Source: Streptosporangiaceae bacterium (GTDB lineage: Bacteria > Actinomycetota > Actinomycetes > Streptosporangiales > Streptosporangiaceae). Taken from it: a stretch of 7,669 bases of DNA. The stretch is taken from positions 1 to 7,669 of the forward strand of contig JASIBJ010000007.1 in NCBI GenBank assembly GCA_030045215.1, read 5' to 3'. A program made the translations under genes and the position numbers. Positions 4,897 to 7,669 of the stretch are shown one piece after another (the stretch's first letter is position 1; each line of letters opens with the position of its first letter). The notes under the pieces are model-generated. The model saw nothing but the letters and a program-made list of their open reading frames with translations. It did no database searches and was not told where the DNA came from.

Positions 4897-5640
4897 CTAC
4901 GTACAGAACCGTCCGAAGAACTCCCAGATCTTCTGCCACCCGTCAGTGGCGGCCCCTGGCCGGTAGGCCGGCCTGCTGACGTCAAAGAATGCGTGCCCGG
5001 CGCCGTCATAGGTGTGAAACTCGTGCGGCTTGCCGACCTCGTCGAGCGCCTTGGACAGTTCCGCCGTCTCGGGCGGCGCGGGGAACTTGTCGTCCGCGCC
5101 GAACAGGCCGAGCAGCGGGCAGGACAGGTCCTTCGCCAGGCCCACGATCGGCCTGACCTTCAGCGGCATGCCCTCCCCGGGCGGGTTCACGATAAAGGCG
5201 CCATAGCAATCCACCGCCGCGTCAAGCGGCAGGCTGCACGCCGAGAGGAACGACTGCCGACCGCCCGAGCAGTAGCCGATGACGCCCACCTTGCCGTTCG
5301 AGCCGGACAGCGCGCGCAAGTACTCCGCCGCACCGCCCACATCGCCGACCAGGCGCTCGTCGGGTACGCCGCCCTTCGCCCGCGCGGTCGCGGCCGCGTC
5401 ATCTGGGCTGGCGCCCGGCGCGTCCCGGTAGTACAGGTTCGGCATCACCGCCGCGTATCCGTTAGCGGCGAACTTCCGCGTGATCTCCTTGGTCGACGAG
5501 TCGTAGCCCGGCATGTGGTGGATCACGACCACGCTGCCGCGCGAGCTCGACCCGTCGCCAGGCACGGCAAGGTACGCCTCAATCTCGTCGCCGCCTTGCC
5601 CGCTGATGCGGACCGTCTTGGCGGTCAGCGCCTCGTCCAT
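4897..5640 (-). CDS. Dienelactone hydrolase family alpha/beta hydrolase
   Basis: The 247-aa product is a typical length for the family. I start at ATG 5640-5638, preceded at 7 nt by AAAGGGG; the frame is open to 5988 but the upstream part overlaps a divergent gene. The alpha/beta-hydrolase fold shows the nucleophile elbow GYCSGG (122-127, Cys124), the acid in LFGADDKFPAP (179-189, probably Asp184) and the His in GAGHAFFD (213-220, His216). These form the Cys-Asp-His triad of dienelactone hydrolases, which open lactones such as cis-dienelactone in chlorocatechol breakdown. The first strand ends VVVIHHMPGYDSS, with His where classical dienelactone hydrolase has the Glu that activates Cys. I therefore infer a general ester or lactone hydrolase of unknown substrate, soluble and cytosolic. 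A palindrome overlaps the promoter. Confidence 0.85.
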   Translation of the reverse strand: MDEALTAKTVRISGQGGDEIEAYLAVPGDGSSSRGSVVVIHHMPGYDSSTKEITRKFAANGYAAVMPNLYYRDAPGASPDDAAATARAKGGVPDERLVGDVGGAAEYLRALSGSNGKVGVIGYCSGGRQSFLSACSLPLDAAVDCYGAFIVNPPGEGMPLKVRPIVGLAKDLSCPLLGLFGADDKFPAPPETAELSKALDEVGKPHEFHTYDGAGHAFFDVSRPAYRPGAATDGWQKIWEFFGRFCT

Positions 5641-5651
5641 CCGTACCCCTT

Positions 5652-5670
5652 TGCGAATGATCATGCGAAT
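5652..5670. repeat. Spaced direct repeat TGCGAAT with central palindrome
   Basis: TGCGAAT occurs at 5652-5658 and 5664-5670, a 12-bp period, with ATGATCAT (5657-5664) between. It lies just upstream of the hydrolase ribosome binding site, within the predicted 5' untranslated region, so it could be a regulator site. Confidence 0.35.
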
Positions 5671-5731
5671 TCTCCGTGCGGGCTCCATCTTGCCAGCGCC
5701 CGGTGACGGCGTTTCCGCTGGAGTCGTCCTG

Positions 5732-5760
5732 GATGATGCGCCATCATCGACGCAGGTCAA
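5732..5760 (-). promoter_or_regulatory. Putative hydrolase promoter overlapped by a palindrome
   Basis: On the minus strand TTGACC (5760-5755) is followed after 16 nt by CATCAT (5738-5733), giving four of six matches to the -10 consensus. The -10 lies inside the perfect inverted repeat GATGATG-CGC-CATCATC (5732-5748), which could be an operator. The predicted transcript would have a leader of about 85 nt before the hydrolase ATG. The start of the divergent small membrane gene is only 35 bp from the palindrome. Confidence 0.42.
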
Positions 5761-5782
5761 CAGCCGCTGGAGGCGCAGGCAG

Positions 5783-6004
5783 ATGAATCCGACGGCGATC
5801 GGGTTGATAATCATCTTCCTCGTTATCGGCTGCGTGATCGGCTGGTTCAGCCAGAAGACGACCGCCGCCCACGCCGACGTCAAGGTGGCGAAGACCCGGC
5901 TCTCGGGGGGCCGCCGGACCAGATGGCGGAGCGCGCTCCTGGTTCTCGTGGTCGGCATCGTCGTGATACTGGCCGTCAAGGACTTCATCCACCCCGGTAA
6001 CTAG
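5783..6004 (+). CDS. 73-aa small membrane protein with two helices
   Basis: ATG 5783 has GGAGG 9 nt upstream and the frame ends at TAG 6002-6004. The frame is open far upstream, but that part runs antisense to the hydrolase. The protein begins MNPTAIGLIIIFLVIGCVIGW (helix 1, about 5-21). A hydrophilic, basic middle (KTTAAHADVKVAKTRL, then GGRRTRWR) follows, then helix 2 (51-64, ALLVLVVGIVVILA) and a short tail DFIHPGN. By charge the middle loop should be cytoplasmic. No family is recognised. It is divergent from the hydrolase and upstream of marR, with 117 nt to the marR promoter, so it is likely a separate transcript. Confidence 0.68.
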   Translation: MNPTAIGLIIIFLVIGCVIGWFSQKTTAAHADVKVAKTRLSGGRRTRWRSALLVLVVGIVVILAVKDFIHPGN

Positions 6005-6121
6005 GTCCCGCCGTCCTGGCGGCCCTCCCGCGCCGCCCGCCATCCCGGCGACCCTCGCGCGCCGCACCGCCCGATCCCAGCAGCTGCCGGGCAGCTATGA
6101 GATGCTTGAGCTTCACAAAGA

Positions 6122-6150
6122 TTGACAGAGTCAACTGAGCCTCGATAAGT
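6122..6150 (+). promoter_or_regulatory. marR promoter with operator over the -35
   Basis: TTGACA at 6122-6127 is a consensus -35. GATAAG at 6144-6149 follows after 16 nt (or ATAAGT after 17). The -35 is part of the inverted repeat TTGAC-AGA-GTCAA (6122-6134), a MarR-style operator. Transcription should start near 6156, giving a leader of about 60 nt to the ATG at 6218. Confidence 0.6.
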
Positions 6151-6157
6151 TTGACCT

Positions 6158-6172
6158 ACTCAACGATTGAGT
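6158..6172. promoter_or_regulatory. Second inverted repeat, likely MarR operator
   Basis: ACTCAA-CGA-TTGAGT has perfect 6-bp arms with a 3-nt spacer, like the 5-bp repeat at 6122-6134. TTGA half-sites also occur at 6151. It lies just past the predicted transcription start, so binding of the adjacent regulator at both sites would block transcription and autoregulate it. Confidence 0.55.
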
Positions 6173-6217
6173 TACTCAGTCGAGTCCACAGCGACGATCG
6201 CAGGAGTCCTGGCACCG

Positions 6218-6808
6218 ATGACAGGTGATTCGAGGCGGGATCAACTCAACGCCGAGATCCTGGAGTGCGTCTCCGAGCTGATCGGGCGCGTAATCGGGCA
6301 CGGCGAGCAGCTGGCTCAGAAGCTCGGCATCCCTGGCCCGTTCATCAAGGCGCTGCACACGATGGACTGTCCGATGGCGATGAAGGAACTCGGGAAGCGC
6401 ATGCATTGCGACCCGTCCTTCGTGACCCTCGTAGCCGACATGCTCGAGAAGCGCGGGCTGGCCCGGCGTGAACCGCATCCGGCCGACCGTCGGGTCAAGA
6501 ACCTCGTGCTGACCGAGGACGGCCTCAGCCTGAAGAAGAATCTCGAAACCGAGATATCGGCCCGGATGCCGTGGAATCGGGCTCTCAACGACGACGAGCG
6601 CGCCCAGCTACTTGCCCTGATCCGCAAGATGCTGAGGGCAGAAGACAACGGCGCCAGCCCCACCGACAAGGACGCTTCCGCCGATGTCATCCTGACCGCA
6701 GCCGGCATTGACCCGCTGGCCACACTCAAAGAGGTGCTCTCAACCGGTCAGGCAGAGCCAGCGGCGCGACTCGACCCAAGCAGCCCCCCGGCGGAGACGG
6801 GGAGGTGA
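6218..6808 (+). CDS. MarR family transcriptional regulator
   Basis: The 196-aa product is a dimeric winged-helix repressor of the MarR class, normally released from DNA by small phenolic or antibiotic-like ligands. The frame is open from a TTG at 6167, but that codon lies in the second operator. I choose ATG 6218, with AGGAG 11 nt upstream. The core is in order: dimerisation helix (about 10-40, LNAEILECVSELIGR), helix 2 MAMKELGKRM (54-63), recognition helix DPSFVTLVADMLEKRGLA (65-82) and wing REPHPADRRVKNLVLTEDG (84-102) with the conserved D-R-R. Helices after 105 complete the dimer interface. A tail of about 45 residues beyond the usual end (from ASPTDKDA) is extra. Two inverted repeats at its promoter suggest autoregulation, and it precedes a co-oriented efflux pump gene. 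Confidence 0.88.
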   Translation: MTGDSRRDQLNAEILECVSELIGRVIGHGEQLAQKLGIPGPFIKALHTMDCPMAMKELGKRMHCDPSFVTLVADMLEKRGLARREPHPADRRVKNLVLTEDGLSLKKNLETEISARMPWNRALNDDERAQLLALIRKMLRAEDNGASPTDKDASADVILTAAGIDPLATLKEVLSTGQAEPAARLDPSSPPAETGR

Positions 6809-6830
6809 GCAGCGTCGTGAGCAAGGCGGC

Positions 6831-6877
6831 CGGCTTGGCCAGCCACGCCAGCCAGGCCGACTAGACCAGCCAAGCCG
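6831..6877 (+). terminator. Inverted repeat after marR, weak terminator candidate
   Basis: CGGCTTGGC (6831-6839) pairs exactly with GCCAAGCCG (6869-6877) across 29 nt. The loop and right arm contain three CCAGCCA units. There is no U-tract, so termination before the efflux gene is uncertain; read-through would link marR and the pump. Confidence 0.35.
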
Positions 6878-7032
6878 CTAGCCGAATCTAGGCAGCTCAC
6901 CGCCACAGACCCGTCAGGTCCGGGGCCTCCCGCAGGCTCATCTGTTGACTTTGGCGTGCCCGTAACCAGGCGCGCAGCCCGACGACGCAGCGCCCGTGCT
7001 GGACACGGACTGTAGCTAAGGAGTAACTCTTC

Positions 7033-7669
7033 ATGTCTGTCAGGACATCGGGCCGCAGGCGCAAGCCCTCGGCGGCCGTGGCCGTCCCGGGCGGCGCGTT
7101 CGGCCCCGGCGCATCAGCCACCGCCGTGGCCGATGCGTCGGCCACGGGCTCCCCCACCCCCTCGGCCGCCGGCGCCGCTACCGCCCCGTCGGCCCGCCGC
7201 CACCTCGGCCTTGCCCTCGTGGTCATCGCCGCGGCGCAGCTGATGGTCGTGCTCGACGCCACTATCGTGAACGTCGCGCTCCGGCACATCCAGGCCGCCC
7301 TCGGCTTCTCCGGTTCCGGCCTGGAGTGGGTCGTGAACGCCTACGCCCTGACGTTCGGCGGGTTCCTGCTGCTCGGCGGGCGGGCGGGCGACATCCTCGG
7401 CCGGCGCCGGGTCTTCATCGCGGGCGTCATCCTGTTCGCGACGGCCTCCCTGCTTGGCGGCTTCGCGACCAGCACAGCCTGGCTGCTGACCTGCCGGGCC
7501 ATCCAGGGTGTTGGCGGTGCCATCGTCGCCCCCACCGCGCTGTCGCTGGTTACCACCACGTTCCCTGAGGGTCGAGAGCGGAACCGGGCAATGGGCGTCT
7601 ACGCCGCGATGAGTATCGGCGGAGCCGCGGTCGGCCTGCTGGCGGGCGGGATCCTCACCACGTACCTGT
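7033..7669 (+). CDS. DHA2-type MFS drug exporter (EmrB/QacA family), N-terminal part
   Basis: The gene runs off the right edge; 212 codons are visible from ATG 7033, with AAGGAG 9 nt upstream. An unusually long Ala/Pro/Ser-rich cytoplasmic N-terminus (1-56) comes first. TM1 contains LMVVLDATIVNVAL (70-83), the motif D1 of 14-helix drug/proton antiporters. Motif A, GGRAGDILGRRR (115-126), lies between TM2 and TM3. TM4 has RAIQGVGGAIVAPTALS (155-171), with the motif B Arg155. TM5 has the antiporter motif C-like GVYAAMSIGGAAVGLLAGG (188-206). It would export a hydrophobic compound in exchange for protons; the substrate cannot be read. The gene lies 224 nt after marR in the same direction. A TTGACT at 6945-6950 echoes the operator half-site, so MarR control is plausible. 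Confidence 0.86.
   Translation, partial: MSVRTSGRRRKPSAAVAVPGGAFGPGASATAVADASATGSPTPSAAGAATAPSARRHLGLALVVIAAAQLMVVLDATIVNVALRHIQAALGFSGSGLEWVVNAYALTFGGFLLLGGRAGDILGRRRVFIAGVILFATASLLGGFATSTAWLLTCRAIQGVGGAIVAPTALSLVTTTFPEGRERNRAMGVYAAMSIGGAAVGLLAGGILTTYL

Noticed and set aside
4993..5706. 237-codon plus-strand open frame
   Set aside because: Arg/Ala/Val-rich shadow of the hydrolase gene, with no signal of its own.
5641..5988. N-terminal extension of the hydrolase frame (116 codons)
   Set aside because: It lacks family similarity, overlaps a well-supported divergent membrane gene and its ribosome binding site, and the ATG at 5640 has a good site of its own.
6167..6217. TTG-initiated extension of marR
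   Set aside because: No ribosome binding site; the TTG lies inside the second operator and barely downstream of the predicted transcription start.
6945..6968. TTGACT with TAACCA as an efflux-gene promoter
   Set aside because: The spacing is only about 12 nt, so it is not a credible sigma-70-type promoter; it was kept only as a possible operator half-site.
1..7669. CRISPR array, rRNA or complete tRNA genes
   Set aside because: No regularly spaced long repeats, no rRNA-like segments and no complete cloverleaf were seen on either strand.

Overview
The window is high-GC DNA with strong GC bias at third codon positions and GGAGG-type ribosome binding sites. Together with a DUF6295 gene, a beta-clamp (dnaN) start, large MarR and DHA2-type MFS genes, this points to a filamentous or related actinomycete (Streptosporangiales/Streptomycetales type; genus not determinable). 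It looks like accessory chromosomal DNA rich in small genes and gene debris.

Layout. At the left edge (minus strand) are the first 12 codons of a dnaN-type beta clamp, preceded by a DUF6295 gene. There is no dnaA beside it, so it is probably an extra dnaN copy. After a poorly coding 440-bp stretch come three consecutive minus-strand genes (898-1194, 1310-1600, 1641-1925). They encode proteins of 94-98 aa with the same three-helix plan and look like a tandem paralogous set of unknown function. The next segment (about 1970-2480) is a small gene graveyard. It holds a start-less Ser-rich membrane-protein remnant on plus, the P-loop start of a chloramphenicol-phosphotransferase-like gene on minus, and a 54-aa ORF with two CGH motifs overlapping that start by GTGA. 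A 512-aa polytopic GT-C-like membrane protein follows on minus, with a perfect 13-bp inverted repeat directly after its stop and a strikingly AT-rich patch inside the gene.

The region 4072-4900 resembles the edge of an integrated element. It contains a tandem 14-bp repeat, a 5'-truncated coding remnant and a detached tRNA 3' end (T arm plus acceptor strand). Tiny tightly spaced plus-strand ORFs follow, one pair apparently split by a one-base frameshift, and then a 31-bp imperfect palindrome. I see no integrase, and no intact tRNA copy, within the window.

The right part holds more conventional genes: a dienelactone-hydrolase-family enzyme (minus), a divergent 73-aa two-helix membrane protein, a MarR-family regulator, and the first 212 codons of an EmrB/QacA-type efflux pump. 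The marR promoter carries two clear inverted repeats, one over the -35 and one just past the expected transcription start. MarR next to a co-oriented efflux pump suggests a ligand-responsive export module. The hydrolase promoter also overlaps a palindrome, so it may be regulated too.
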